Below are positions 11,800 through 23,720 of a stretch of DNA of 64,000 nucleotides, piece by piece. The notes below the pieces were generated by a model that saw only the letters and a program-made list of their open reading frames with translations, searched no databases and was not told the origin of the DNA. Position numbers and translations under genes: made by a program. The stretch covers positions 124,001 to 188,000 of the forward strand of contig QANY01009007.1 of NCBI GenBank assembly GCA_003255025.1, written 5' to 3'. This DNA comes from Datisca glomerata. Taxonomy: Eukaryota; Streptophyta; Magnoliopsida; Cucurbitales; Datiscaceae. Numbering within the stretch: the first letter of the stretch is position 1; each line of letters starts with the position of its first letter.

Positions 11800-12617
11800 T
11801 GGCCCTTCTACTTGACTAAGTAGTATTCTACAGCGTAATGGGTGTATGGGCTAGCCCATGGTACGGTCAGCTATGAGATACTCAACTTCTTCTTTAGTAA
11901 GTTCATCTACAACATCTGGCGATGCCCTTGTGGGCACCTTCCTCTCAGGGTCGGCCTGGTCTAATTGAAGTCAACTGACTCAAATGGAATATGGGGTTAG
12001 TTTTCACCGAGCTGATCGCTTGAGTCTATAGACTACCTCTCCTATCCACTTCTCTATAAGGTCTACTTTCTTCTTCCTTCAGACCGGGCCAAGCCTTTAG
12101 GTTGTTTAAGTAGGTTGGGCTAGGTTTGGTTGATCTTTTGGAGTTATCTTCAAGAAGGGTCGTCGCTCCCTTCATACGCCTTGCTGCTTCATCTAAGTAG
12201 GTTTGGGCTAGGTCGTTGCGCTCCTACCACCTCTTGGCAAAGTAGGCTGATGAGCAAGACCCCTCCTACCGCAATGGTGTAGGGCTTCAGAGGCTGTTGC
12301 CTCGTGGCCAACTCGAAGGGGCTGAAGTTCGACGCATAGCTTTTTAGTTGTTAAGTTATAGCAGCACTAAGTAACATCCAACATCTCCAGTCCTTCTGCT
12401 GTCCACTAAAGTGCCTTAAGTAGCCCTCAAAGAGTTCGTTTATTCTCTCCGTCTGAGCTTTCAAAGATATACCTATTGTAGGTATCTTACCATCACATAC
12501 CGACAGTCGTCTTCTAACATTACCGACCTTTAAATATCGTGTTTTCCTCAATTTCACATAACATAAAAAAGCGCTTTTCATCATCAGAAACCACCTTATT
12601 TTCGAGCCCTCTTGCAT
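11800..12617 (-). mobile_element. Gypsy integrase C-terminal fragment within organelle DNA
   Basis: The minus strand carries QTERINELFEGYLRHF and QQKDW near 12,380-12,460, the conserved end of the catalytic domain of chromovirus-type Gypsy integrases. Further downstream come KWIGEVVYRLKRSAR (about 12,010-12,060) and EYLIADRT (near 11,880), which fit the module that leads to the chromodomain. Several stops and shifts break it. Plant mitochondrial genomes often hold such nuclear retroelement pieces, so this may have been mitochondrial DNA before the transfer. Confidence 0.6.
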
Positions 12618-13181
12618 TGCATTACCATAACGAAAATAAAAATGAATTAAAAAAAGAAGAGAAATAGCTCTTGTGATTCGGAATGAACCTTTCTCGATGG
12701 AAGAAAAGGAATAGTGATGGATTCCTATGGAGCATCCAAGAACAAGAAGATGAAATCGGTCGACGAATTCTTACATGGTCCAAGGAAAGAAAAGGTCCGC
12801 TTCCACGATTTCATCTATATCGAATCTTAATATCATAATAGCTTATATAGTCATGATTCAATTCAGGTCCACTGACTTTTTCTTTCTATCTCATTTTTCG
12901 GATCTGATTGGAACAATGGAGAAGTAGGAAGACTTCGGCGATTCATAATGGGTATCTATAATATCTATATCCCAGGAAATAAAATATGAATAATGAAAGA
13001 TGAGGAAGAGTATACCCTGTAGTAACATAGCAGTTCTCCTAATCAACTACTGATCATCATAATGAACATTCCGCTTAAAAAACTAAGAAACAAATGACTC
13101 GCCAAGCGATTACCTTTTTTTCATATCTATATCCTCTGCTGAAAAATGAAGACTAAGACAGGAGTTTCATGGAAAATAGAA

Positions 13182-13257
13182 AACCTTTATCGGATTTGAA
13201 CCGATGACTTACGTCGGGCGTTTAAAGAGCGTGACTCTACCGCTTAGTTAAAAGGGC
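13182..13257 (-). pseudogene. trnT-GGU: trnT-GGU-like tRNA pseudogene with altered anticodon arm
   Basis: The acceptor 5' strand GCCCTTT, the D arm and the T arm (ATCGG, loop TTCAAAT, CCGAT) match plastid trnT-GGU. The anticodon arm does not: plastid trnT has a 17-nt arm ending GGCGT around an ATGGTAA loop, whereas here a 22-nt segment (ACGCTCTTTAAACG...) stands in its place and no GGT anticodon can be read. The acceptor 3' side ends AAAGGTT and no longer pairs fully. A tRNA from this copy could not be charged and read as Thr. Confidence 0.65.
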
Positions 13258-13466
13258 CCATTTGATTCAATTCATGAATTAGCCCACTCACTATGAGTTT
13301 ACTGCATCTACAAATATATATTTCATTATAGATTTCTTATTATAATCATTTATATAATGATATAGTCTATCATTCGTGTCTCTGTTACAACACGGTGAAA
13401 CTAAATGGTTCGAATGAAATCCAACGAGAAAAAATCAGAAGTTTAGGCTATACACCTAATTTTCCT

Positions 13467-13540
13467 GAGATTGTAGTTCAATCGGTCAGAGCACCGCCCT
13501 GTCAAGGCGGAAGTTGCGGATTCGAGCCCCGTCAGTCCCG
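13467..13540 (+). tRNA. trnD-GUC: trnD-GUC, plastid-type, probably a relic
   Basis: 74 nt with a complete cloverleaf: GTC anticodon within CCTGTCAAGG, T arm with TTCGAGC, and 3' end CAGTCCCG. It matches plastid-type trnD-GUC. The first bases are GAG where GGG is usual, so one acceptor pair is a mismatch. As it lies in nuclear DNA it is not expected to be used. Confidence 0.8.
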
Positions 13541-14655
13541 ACGGATCCAAATCCAATAAAAAAACATCAATTCATCTCTCTATTTTCTGTGAAAATGAGT
13601 CAAAATAGTAGAATTTCATTTCAAATGGGGATCCCTCTTATTTTTCTTATTTTATATTTGATTTTATTTATTTTTCGTTTCACATTTCTCATCAAACAAA
13701 TATGGAAATTTTCATTTCTTCAACTAGTACTGATTAATGGGAGAAAGACATGTGGATTAGTACAATTATTGGTAGCATCATATTAAGGATTCCAAGGGAT
13801 ACCGTACCTCTGGCTTTTTTTTTTATTACTCCCGATTTGTGTAATAGAATAAAGTACTATATGTTTCCTGGGAGCACATACACAAATGGAATTTGTACGA
13901 TACAAAAGAAATTTAACTTACTATATAAGACTTTTTTTTAAGATGATTTCTTTCTGCCTCCGATTTTGTGTAACCTCCATTACTTGAAACAATCTATCTC
14001 ATTCAAATTTCACACTGAACTTTTGATTTATACGTCCCATTACTAATTCAAGGAAAGAGGATATTAATAAGATCAAACAAGGATCCCATCTCTTTTAGCG
14101 AGGGAATTCTATTTTTTTTTAAGTTTAAGGGTCGAAAGAACACACTTTTTTATTTTTAATGAATTTGATGGAATATTCTCTTTTTTTATACTAGGGCTCG
14201 TCTTTCTCATACTTCTTTGTTTTCCAAGAAGATTAGATCATTAAAAAAGGAAGGAGTTCAGTTCTAACCTTTTCTTCCATTTCGTTTTTATTGAAAGGGT
14301 TTGTTTATAGCCAATGTCAGTGTAAAGGCGGTCAGATGAGACTCATATGATTGTATTGTACAAGGGAGCAGTCGGTTATAGAAAAGAAAAAAAAGGTCAG
14401 AAAATCCATAAAATTTTTATTAAATCAAGAATAAAATTTTGAATTCGGTATGGATAAAAGATCTTCCTATGTTATACTATTCAATTCTCGATGATGAATC
14501 GATTTGATAGCTCAGATATAATAATTCATGAGATTTTGATACGATTGATATCATCGAGATTTAATTCATCCCACAGGCGATAGATTTTTCATCTCTATGG
14601 GATGGAATCCCGAGTTATTACAAATTAAAGAAAAATGAAAGGATGAGATTAGATT

Positions 14656-14727
14656 ATGGAAGTCAATATTTTAGCATTTATTGCTACTGCACTGCTCATT
14701 CTAGTTCCTACTGCTTTTTTTATTTAG
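14656..14727 (+). pseudogene. psbM: psbM, photosystem II subunit M, C-terminally broken
   Basis: Starts MEVNILAFIATALLILVPTA, the single membrane helix of PsbM, a small subunit at the photosystem II dimer interface. The usual protein has 34 residues; here a change after FF puts a TAG at codon 24, so the last third is lost from the frame. Remnants of the normal 3' end (AAAAATGATT) can still be seen some 30 bases further on. Strand and distance to trnD agree with plastid gene order. Confidence 0.85.
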
Positions 14728-14870
14728 ATTATCAGTATAGTATAAACCTTAAGTAAAAATGATTCATTTGAATGAAACTTGAGTTCTGTTTTAATTCTTA
14801 TCATTGATTGAAGAAATGAAAGAGATTACAATTCTAAGTTTTAAATGAAATGAGTGGACTGGATTGAATC

Positions 14871-17800
14871 ATTTGAATCTAACAATTGAGTCTTACTAAC
14901 CAAGTCGATCCTATTGGCAATAGGCAAACGACGCTTACGCGGGATCTCAGTGCCTTTCTCTTGAAAGAATAGAAGTGGAGTTCGAGTTGTGAACATACCG
15001 GATCAAAAAAGTCAAAAGCCATACTAAGAGCCAGCGGACCTGCTCACGGGAGTTAGGCTTGCTCTGTAGTGGGCAGACGTAGCAGGGCCATTTGAAAGAA
15101 TATAGGAAAAAAAGCCGGTGGAAAAAACCAATTACGCTGAGCCCTTAATTCCATGGAATATGTAGTGAGTTTGAGTTGACCCGGTTAGCTAGAAGGTTCC
15201 TTTCACTACCATCCTAAAGTTCAACCAACCGTTGGTTTGTTTTAACAAGATTTCACTGAAGTGAACCCGAGGTGAAGTTAGTGAAACCTGAGCATAGCTA
15301 CGTCACGTGAAGTGAAGAACCTCTGCTTCCTTTTTTAGACACCTTCTATGATTGATTATTCCCCGTAGCACAAAAGAGCTAGGGTAAACTCGTCAGTTGG
15401 ATAACTATAGTACAGAGTTTAAGGGGGGAATATATATATCATTTTTCTAGGGGGACCGAGAAAAAGGGAAGGAGATATGGAGCCTGTGAGTGGTGACAGG
15501 TTCAGCGGTGCTATAAAAAACTATGTTCTATGTGTTATCAGAGCCACTCGTCCTTTCTCCTTTCCTTTTAGTCAAGGTCTAACCTCGTGTATCTAATGAA
15601 AGGGAAGACCTTAAAATAGAACCGACTATAATCCCTGAGAGCCAACAAGCAAACCCCTCTGACTCTCTCTTTATAAAAAAAAGCCTGCATGGTAAACTCC
15701 TTGTTTTCTTTCCGATAGCTGTCGAGTTTTTCCAGTTTTCAAGTCAAGCGAGAAAGCAAGTGGATCAGAAAAATTCTGGTTGTCTCACAAAAGAGTACTA
15801 CGTGATGGTATACCTGTTTGTTTGTAAAAGGTGGTTTAAGGATATGGTTAAGCGAGCTAGTTGGCTCAAAACAACTTTCTATGTTAAATGCTGTAGTGTG
15901 TCTCTTATGCGCGCCTTTGGCGGGTGTTGAGATCGACACGAATACTTACCGCATCTGATATCCCTAGCAAGGCTTGAGAGACCTCGAGTGATACCGAACT
16001 TCCATAGAAGACAGATTAGTGAAAATTTATTTATCCATGTTCTTAGTGTCTAAGCGGATTTTTCTTCCTAAACAGAGCAACTCTTAGTTTAGTAGCATTG
16101 TGGACGACCCGTCGACAGACGTCGAGAGTGTTTTGGAGAAGTATGGTATCCTAGTGAAGGAAGTTTTCTTAAGGTATGTGCCAGAACTGCCTTCCATCCT
16201 TATGGAGGTGGGCCTGAATTAGCGTCCTTTTTTGTCTTCATCTCCGGTGAAAGGTGAGAAGGCTCAAGTGGGCCGAATTCCCTTCCATTTAGGAGTTGTT
16301 TGCAATCGTTTTACGGGATCGTGTGGTTCTCAAGGGGTTGAACCCCAAGGATCTGGATAGGGCGGGGAAAAGGGCTTGGCCGTTTGAAGGTTGGTTCCTT
16401 TACTCTATCTTTATACTGCCTATGTTCAGTGAATTCTTTCTGCCTAGGACCTTCTATCCTTTTGTGATCGCAAGTGATGCAGATCATCCTCTGCGTGTTC
16501 TCCCTGTGAAGGTTACAAAGCGACCTCCGGATTCCTTTCATAATGAACAGAAGAGTCCTTTCAGAAGGAGTTGGTTCATTTAGTTGGTGCTACTAGCACT
16601 AGAGTTAGGAAGGCAAGAAGGCAAGAAGTTAGTTTACACCATCGAAGTCTGAAAGCAGAAGGCTAGGAAGGATATTAACGACTAGTTCAGAAGGCCGGAA
16701 AACCTACTTCACTCATCAAGTCAAGTTGAAAAACATGATAGACGTGCGTACTCGCGTGATATGGCTTTTCAGCACGAGGGCAAGCTTAAGAGAGAGTAGG
16801 GGCGATAACGACTCTTATTTTGTGAGTGATGCATGGCGTGCTCTCACTCTTGTATTGGTGAATCTATATTTGTTTCCTTCTCTCCCTATGGTCGGTCGGT
16901 CTATCTTTCTCTTTCTTGTCAGCTCTATCTCGATCTGGCACCCGATCTGTTTATGCTTCAGCCGCTGCTAAAAATGGTTTTGGGTAAAATACCACTTGGG
17001 CAACTGACCGATCAGAATCTTTATCTCCAACAAATGGTTCTGCTCCAGTATTTCCCAAGGCTATCTCAGCTATTTGTTTGACTCGTGAAACTCGATCCAC
17101 TGGGTATGGATCCGAATCATAAACTAGCCATGGGATTGCCATAAAAACCGGCACTGAATCTAGTTATGTTGCACTTTCCTATGACTCCATCGCTCCGTGG
17201 GATGAGGCATATGGAACTACGGATGAACCAGAGCTCTTATAAACACTAGCTGTTGAGACGGATGAAACCTAGCCCTTATACATATAACCTTTCTTAGCAC
17301 AGATGGATGGTATTGGACGTCACATATTTTCAAGGGTATCCTTCGGGGGGATATTGTGACTCTCATTCGCTATTACAGCCTAGCAGAGCACCTCCGATTG
17401 ATTGCCCGGTACACGTCGCACCTTATGAAAGTCCACTTCGGGAATATAGGCGTGATAACGGAACCAAATGTTGAGGTTTCAGAGGCGGATGCTTCAGTTT
17501 GAGATCTATAGCCAGTTCTAGTTGTGAAACCCGCGATCCAGTTGGTTTTAGAAACAAGGGTAGCATCCCAGCCTCCTTCCAGCTCTGATTCACCACCGGG
17601 GTTCTTAGGGGGGCTAACTAAATTCTTTCATCTTTCACTGCCTTTAGCAGCTTTCTGAATGAAATGGTTTAGTGCCTCTAAGCCTAAAGCCTAAAGAAGT
17701 CAGAGTTGTTCTCCTGCTTCAGCTTTACTGTTCACCAAAGCCTTGTTAATGATCATTCAAGTGAGTGAAGTGACCAATGGGAGAATTGGGCCCGAGCGGT

Positions 17801-20800
17801 CACTCTTCATTCATTTTCTATTCTAGTGGGAGTGAGGGAGCTGACTCAACGCTCTTCCCCCTAGCCCTTCAAAGCGTAGGGGGGAGAGCATACGAGGAAG
17901 TGACCGAATGACCCAATGTATCTTTCTTTAAGGACTACAAGCATAACTCCCTGATTAACTATTAGCATCTAAGGAAGAAGGCGTAGGCATGGAGCGAATA
18001 TAATAATTTCTTATCTTATGTAACATCAGGGTCAGAGGAGGCTAATGCACTATCTCCAGGCTATCGAAGATGAAAGAAACTCTTGAGACTAGGGGATACG
18101 AAGAGGGAACTCCCTTTTTGCTTGGTTTGACCGTATAGGGCAGCCCCACTTCCAGTATTGTTGGAAGAAGCAGTGCAGTGTAAGCAGGTCAGTTTTAGGA
18201 AGCAGTGAAGGAACCAGAGATAGAATGACGGAATGCAGTGACGTGCCTTACAACATTAGGGCTTGACGACTGGCTATTGAAAGGTACTCAGAAGTCGAGA
18301 GCAACAAAGATGGCAATTCCAGCAAAGAAAGAAGCGATTGAGCTGTCGAATGAAAACCGGTCTACTAAGGCCATATCGAATTAAGCGAGAGAAAGCTCAA
18401 TCGATGGAAGGGAAGAGAATAACTACTACAACTAGGAAAGTTTCTTTGGATAGAAGGAGGGGTAAGAGAGGAAGGGGTTGGATTTCCTTGATAATCTTTG
18501 AGACCAATTTGACGAGCCTTCACTCGTGGGAGAACTGGGCTTTAATAGCGAAGCAAACTCTTTACATAACATAAAGTGAGTCAACTTGCTCGATGTAGGC
18601 TTGCTCCTCTTGGCAGTCTTCATCAAGTAGGCTTCTTTCTTCGCTAACGCTTGGGAATTCCTAGAGACTGAGCAACTAAGTTGAGTTCTATTTCTATCTT
18701 TTTGATAGCTCTATATTTCATTACTGGGCAGCTAGGTCGAGCGAACAATCACATATGTAAAGGTGGGTGAAGAAACCTAGATGGGCTTTTACTGAAGGAA
18801 GACTATTGATCCCTTCGCCGACTCTCCTCTTGCAAACTTTTTTCATATTTCAAACTAGGGTTCGCATTTTTTTAGTGTAAAGTGTGCCTGAACGCACTTC
18901 TAAGTCTTTCTTGGTTGCATGTTGCTGTTTCAGCAACCTATTCCCCATAAGGTGAAATCCATATCCCCATATCCGCTTATACAGAAAGAAGCAGTAAACT
19001 TACTCAATAGAGGTGAAAAAATATATTTTAATGCGCGTTTAGCAAGCTTTTAACACAGGACCACAAACACAGAAGCCATTTTCTTCTCGTTAAGAGAAAG
19101 AAGTTCCTAATGACAACTGATATGTTGAAGCAGGGTGGGATAGGAAGGAGCCTCCGAACAACCTAATGAACCGAGCTAAGTGTGCTTTTCTGGCGTCTTT
19201 GAGTTTATGTTATGAGCCAACCTTTTCTGATCCTAGTTCATAGTAAGGCAAATAGTCCTATGCCCTCTATTATGATGATATGATTTGACTTGTCGGGTGA
19301 TTATTGAAAAGTGAGTTGTCCTTCGGAGTCAAATTCTGGTTTAGATGCCGATAATACTAAGGCATCGCCTGATGCTGAGGAAGAAGGATATTTTGTTTCA
19401 AGAGAAGCTGGATCCTTTTTGGTTCAGGAAAAGCTACTTCACGCTCTTACCTCGGTTGCTTCACAAGCTTGCTTGTCAGCTTGCTTTACTTTAAGTTGAC
19501 CTCTTACCTTGAAAAGGAGAGTTTCTCTTCCTCATCTTATTCATACTTTTGAAAGGAACCCCTCGTGGATTTGTTTTACTAAAGATTTTCTATGCCTACT
19601 TCCTTGTCTTTGAGAAAGAAAAGTCCAGTGCTTTCTTTCATTGTCTATCTCGCCTAAGGCTTCTATTTTGGTCGATTCTACGGTTGAAACAGTAGGTGGT
19701 GTTGCGTCTTTATGGTTCGACTTTTGATGCCTTCGTTCAAGACTCACACTCCTTGGCGGACTGGAACTTAGTTGGAAAACTCAAAAGCTCTGGCTCGAGC
19801 TACGCTATGGCCCTTTTTGCAGCGGCATTTGCTTGCCCAATTGCTTCTGATTTGACAGAATCTTTTGGCTATAGACCATATCCACACCCTTGTTGAAAGA
19901 GGAGGAATTATTCTCCCACTCGCCACCATTCCTTGTGCGCGGCATTACGTAAGGGCGTTTGACGCGCCGCACCAGCTTTTCCTTCCCCATCCTCCAAAGT
20001 TACCCGTGAATCCCCCCTTCAAATCTGACCACCGAACTGACCTTCTGCGCTCTTCGAAACCTTTTTTGATTCGACGGAATGGTAGTTTTCAATCTCGTTT
20101 GAGTAGGTGAGAAGTATCAGGCTTTCATCTGATTTGTTGTGGATTGGATGATGGATAAACCAGCAAGTAGGGTCTTGCCTAGGTTGAACATGCAACTAAA
20201 GGCCATAGCTCTATGTAAACGCAAGGTTTGCTTCAGCCTATGAACGAAGGATGCTCCCAGACCTGTTTGACCGACCGTTAGCTTTGCTAAAGTAGTACTA
20301 CCAGGGTAAGGACATGTGGCATAGCGCAACCCTCATCGATGTGAGTGAATGGACACCACATCTCGATGAAATGAAAAAAAGAGAACCAGGTTGCGATCAG
20401 AGCCTTACCTAGTTCCCCAGCTTTTTGGATTGCCTCGGGCTAGACTAACTACACCTACATCCAGGCGGTACTTTTTCTATTATCACGACGTGGATTCGTG
20501 GACTGTATTCAGTACCAAGGTCATTCTCTTTCTTTGTGGATTGTCTTGTCTTTAATGGGGTCTTTTTACGCCCATAAGCCACTCCATTAGCCAAGTTCCA
20601 CTAGAAAGGTCCACCCGAAACTCTTACTCCTTGTACTGGGCCTATCGATCCTCTCCTATGGTGGAGCCCATCGGTTCCCTGTGGGTGGTCCCAATAGAAA
20701 GAAGCTTCTCACACCCTTTAAATTGAATCCCTCGATTCATACAGAACCGCCCCCTTTTGGCCTTCTCTTTTCGTCCACCTTGTCAGTCCCCGGTTGGTGC

Positions 20801-22280
20801 CACATGAGTTTTTCCTCCTAACACACTCAAAGCGCAGTTTGATCCCCCAATCCTTGGAAGTTATACTTAGATCAGTTTCATGGGAGTACATCTTTACTCG
20901 TCTAGAGCGAATATGCCACTGATACATAAGGCAGTGTGGCACCTCCTGAACCATATAGAGTTTGTAGCTAGGCGTCACGTACACAAAGACCTGAACATTG
21001 CGTTAGATCGGGTGGTCAAAATGGAAAAAAGATGAGCTGTTAACATGAAATGAGCCTCTCTTCCCTTGCTGCGGCTGGTCGCCTTAGTTCAGTCGAATGA
21101 GTTTTGAGAGGCGAAACCAAACCGCTTGGCAACTATACAGCCACACTCCCAAGGATCTTAGCAGAGATTTCCCTACCGTCCCCACTTCTACTTCCCCTCT
21201 ACACACACATGGTCCACCCAACGAAATGAATTCTGATCTTTGTTCCTAATATTCTGAAGTTGAGGATCAAGCTTTCGTGTGTCACTGATTTAGGGTTGTT
21301 TTGTTGTCTGTAGCAGCGCGGTTGGATTTTGCTCATTCATGGGGGTCTCCCTTTCTGGGTGGAGGGGATAGCCTTAATCCTCGATTCGGGTTTGCTGTTG
21401 AGGGTAACAACAAGCTAAGCCCCATAGGTTGGTTGGTAGTAGGTATAGAGTTCCTCCTTTTCTTTTTTGCTTACCACTATTCCTCCCATCTTTCAACACC
21501 TTCCACCCCCTCCCAATACCTGTAAGAAGTGACTACCCTCTCAAACCTGACGCGGGAGAGGAGAATAATCAAGCCTCGAGGCGAACAACTCATTTCTAAG
21601 GGAAGAACACCTAGCTCAGCTTTCTTTCTGAGCCATCAATAACTGCGAGACTTTCAATGGGTCCAGCTATCCCTACAAGAGGCCTGACTTTCCTTTCACC
21701 GGTCGATCAGTTATGGAGGACTTTGTCGGGTAGAAGCCCGAATATCCTATTTCATATCTTTTTTTTTTTCACTTGCAGTGTTTAGGGGCATTGATGTGTT
21801 CAAATCAGATTGCAGAGCTTCTGTTCAGCGAGCTAGCGCAGGCTTTGAGGCCAAGTATTTTACCATTTTTCATAAGGATTTTATCCTTTCTTTCACTCGT
21901 ACTATGATCGAAGCAAAGCCTCCCATTGTGGGATATATCTTTGGACTCTTATGATGACATGAGGTTCTCGAGTCGGTATTCAATTAGCCAACATGGGCTC
22001 TGAGGCTAGTTATTTCGATGGATTTTCAGAATATCTCATTATTTTTCATCTGTCTCGTCTGTTTAAAAGGAATTTGGGCATAGACAAAGGCCAATTTGGG
22101 GACTGCGATTGAACAAATTTCCAGATTTGGTTGGTGCTCGGTTAAGAAAACAAAAAGGCAAGCTAATGGTGAAGACATGTACGACAGAAGAGGGAGCAGG
22201 AGGAGAAGCGCTATGAAGAACAATAAGTTCTTAAGTTTAAGGATTCATTTCTACCAGGTGATGGCGAAACAGACTTATTA
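14871..22280. other. Long mitochondrial-type spacer without recognised genes
   Basis: 7.4 kb of GC-balanced sequence with no RNA gene and no reading frame I recognise. The longest open stretches are 16,296-16,583 (plus, 95 codons) and 21,301-21,525 (plus, 74 codons); neither shows a known domain. Near 15,536 the string TTATCAGAGCCACTCG resembles a Copia primer site, but no element can be followed from it. Such gene-poor tracts are typical of plant mitochondrial DNA. Confidence 0.4.
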
Positions 22281-22289
22281 AACTTATTT

Positions 22290-22560
22290 AAGAATACAAG
22301 GTTGTTTTTATTTTGAAATGTCTATGAGAGAGTACATGGAAGAGTTTCATCTATTGCCTCTATGATGTAGAGTGAAGGAGGAAGACAAGAGGCAAGATTC
22401 GAGCTGACTTCTTTTTAGCACGAATTGCATTTTTGTTTGCTGAACAGCGTAGAAGCAGCACACTGTATTGTTTTGAGGGTGGAAGGACCTACTGGTTCAG
22501 CCAAGAACCAGAAACCAAATGAAGGAAGTGAAGATAAGAGTCAAAATATGCAGTGGAGAA
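22290..22560 (+). mobile_element. Possible LTR-retrotransposon gag remnant
   Basis: Read across stops, the plus strand gives MSMREYMEEFHLLPL and CRVKEEDKRQ, like the gag helices of Gypsy elements where a YxxEF motif precedes a short basic helix. No longer stretch can be followed. Confidence 0.3.
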
Positions 22561-23169
22561 GAGCTTACTTACTTATAAAAAGGGAGGATCCCTTAAGGAT
22601 CTTCAACAACTCTCATCTTTGGATGCATGTTGTTTAGGGGATCTGGCGTGGATAGTAGGTTATATTCTTTCTATTTTCATCGAAAATGAAGCCATGCCAC
22701 TTTTTAATATGATGAACCCCGACCCTATTCAAACTCGAGAATTTGGGTTACCGGTACCTCTTGACCCATATCAATAACAAACGCATGCATCCCCTACTCC
22801 TTCAGAGGTTGATCAAGAATACCCACAAGACCCTCTCTAGGATGAACTCGAAAAACAAGAAAGAAAAAAAAGGGAGGAGGAGGAGCGCGATCTCATGACC
22901 TTGAAACAGTTTCGCGCCATAGAGCGGACCCTGGAGGAGTTCTACCACATGGTCAAAATTCAAAAAGAGAGACCAACTCATGAGGACTAGAAAGATTCTG
23001 GTGCACGAGCCAGAGGACGTGAGCCGCGCAATAGATATACTTTTGGTGGAAAGGGTGGGGGATCTAAAATTCCTCTCTTGTAAACAGGCCTCCATTGAAA
23101 ATGAGAACTCCCGGTTCTGGATGGAATTTCAAAACCAGCTCTAATAACTATTTCCACTCGAGAAAGAGA

Positions 23170-23720
23170 GTGATTCGTCTACTTTGTTAATAAGGTAACG
23201 GAATGAACATCAAGTACTTCGTAGGACGCCGCCGTTTGCTAAGATATGCTTCCACATTGTGAGCTTTAGTGCACAAGTCGTCGAATCCCTTAAAGGTTTG
23301 GGGCAGGAGTTTCGACAACAAGTCGTGCCTGAAGTTGTTCATGTACATCTTGAGGAGCTCTTGCTGAGTAAACTTCTAGAGACAGACAAAAAAAAGTAGG
23401 GGCTCGCCACCTTGCAATGAACTCCGTGACAGGTTCATTATCCCTTTACTTGGTCTTGAGTTCTTCGGCCAACCCTTCTTTCTTTGTGTGTTGCTGAATT
23501 GCTTCCTGAACTCTGAGACCCTTGCTTCCCAAGTCGGGATCGACTCTTTAGAGAGGTGGGCATACCATGTAAAGACGGGCCCCTCCAATGATTGTACGAA
23601 GAGCCTAAGGCACAGTGCCCCATTCAGCGCTACTGGCCCACATCTGGACAGGAAATGCGCTAGATGCTATTGCGGGTCTCCCGTTCCGTCGAACATTTAG
23701 AAGTCTGGTTGAGAGAATTT
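23170..23720 (-). mobile_element. Gypsy-type gag fragment, frameshifted
   Basis: The minus strand, with frame changes, reads LHGMPTSL, then EFRKQFSNTQ, VTEFIARWRA, KFTQQELLKMYMNNFRHDL and FKGFDDLCTKAHNVEAYL. This is the retrotransposon gag domain of a Ty3/Gypsy element. Neither a protease nor an RT follows. It may have been part of the mitochondrial DNA before transfer. Confidence 0.6.

Larger units (their letters stand above)
12630..14870. other. Plastid-derived tract (trnT - trnD - psbM)
   Basis: Order and strands (trnT minus, trnD plus, psbM plus) match the plastid region trnT-trnE-trnY-trnD-psbM read from the reverse side. trnE and trnY are absent: only about 210 bp separate trnT from trnD. 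The spacer between trnD and psbM (for example around 13,750-13,920) has the AT-rich character of plastid DNA. Non-plastid sequence lies on both sides. The simplest reading is a plastid piece that had moved into the mitochondrial genome before the mitochondrial piece moved to the nucleus. Confidence 0.7.

Noticed and set aside
13514..13941. Plus-strand open frames of 90 and 63 codons
   Set aside because: The first begins within trnD and both lie in the plastid trnD-psbM spacer, which codes for no protein.
15536..15560. TTATCAGAGCCACTCG as a Copia primer site
   Set aside because: No LTR end next to it and no gag after it can be recognised.
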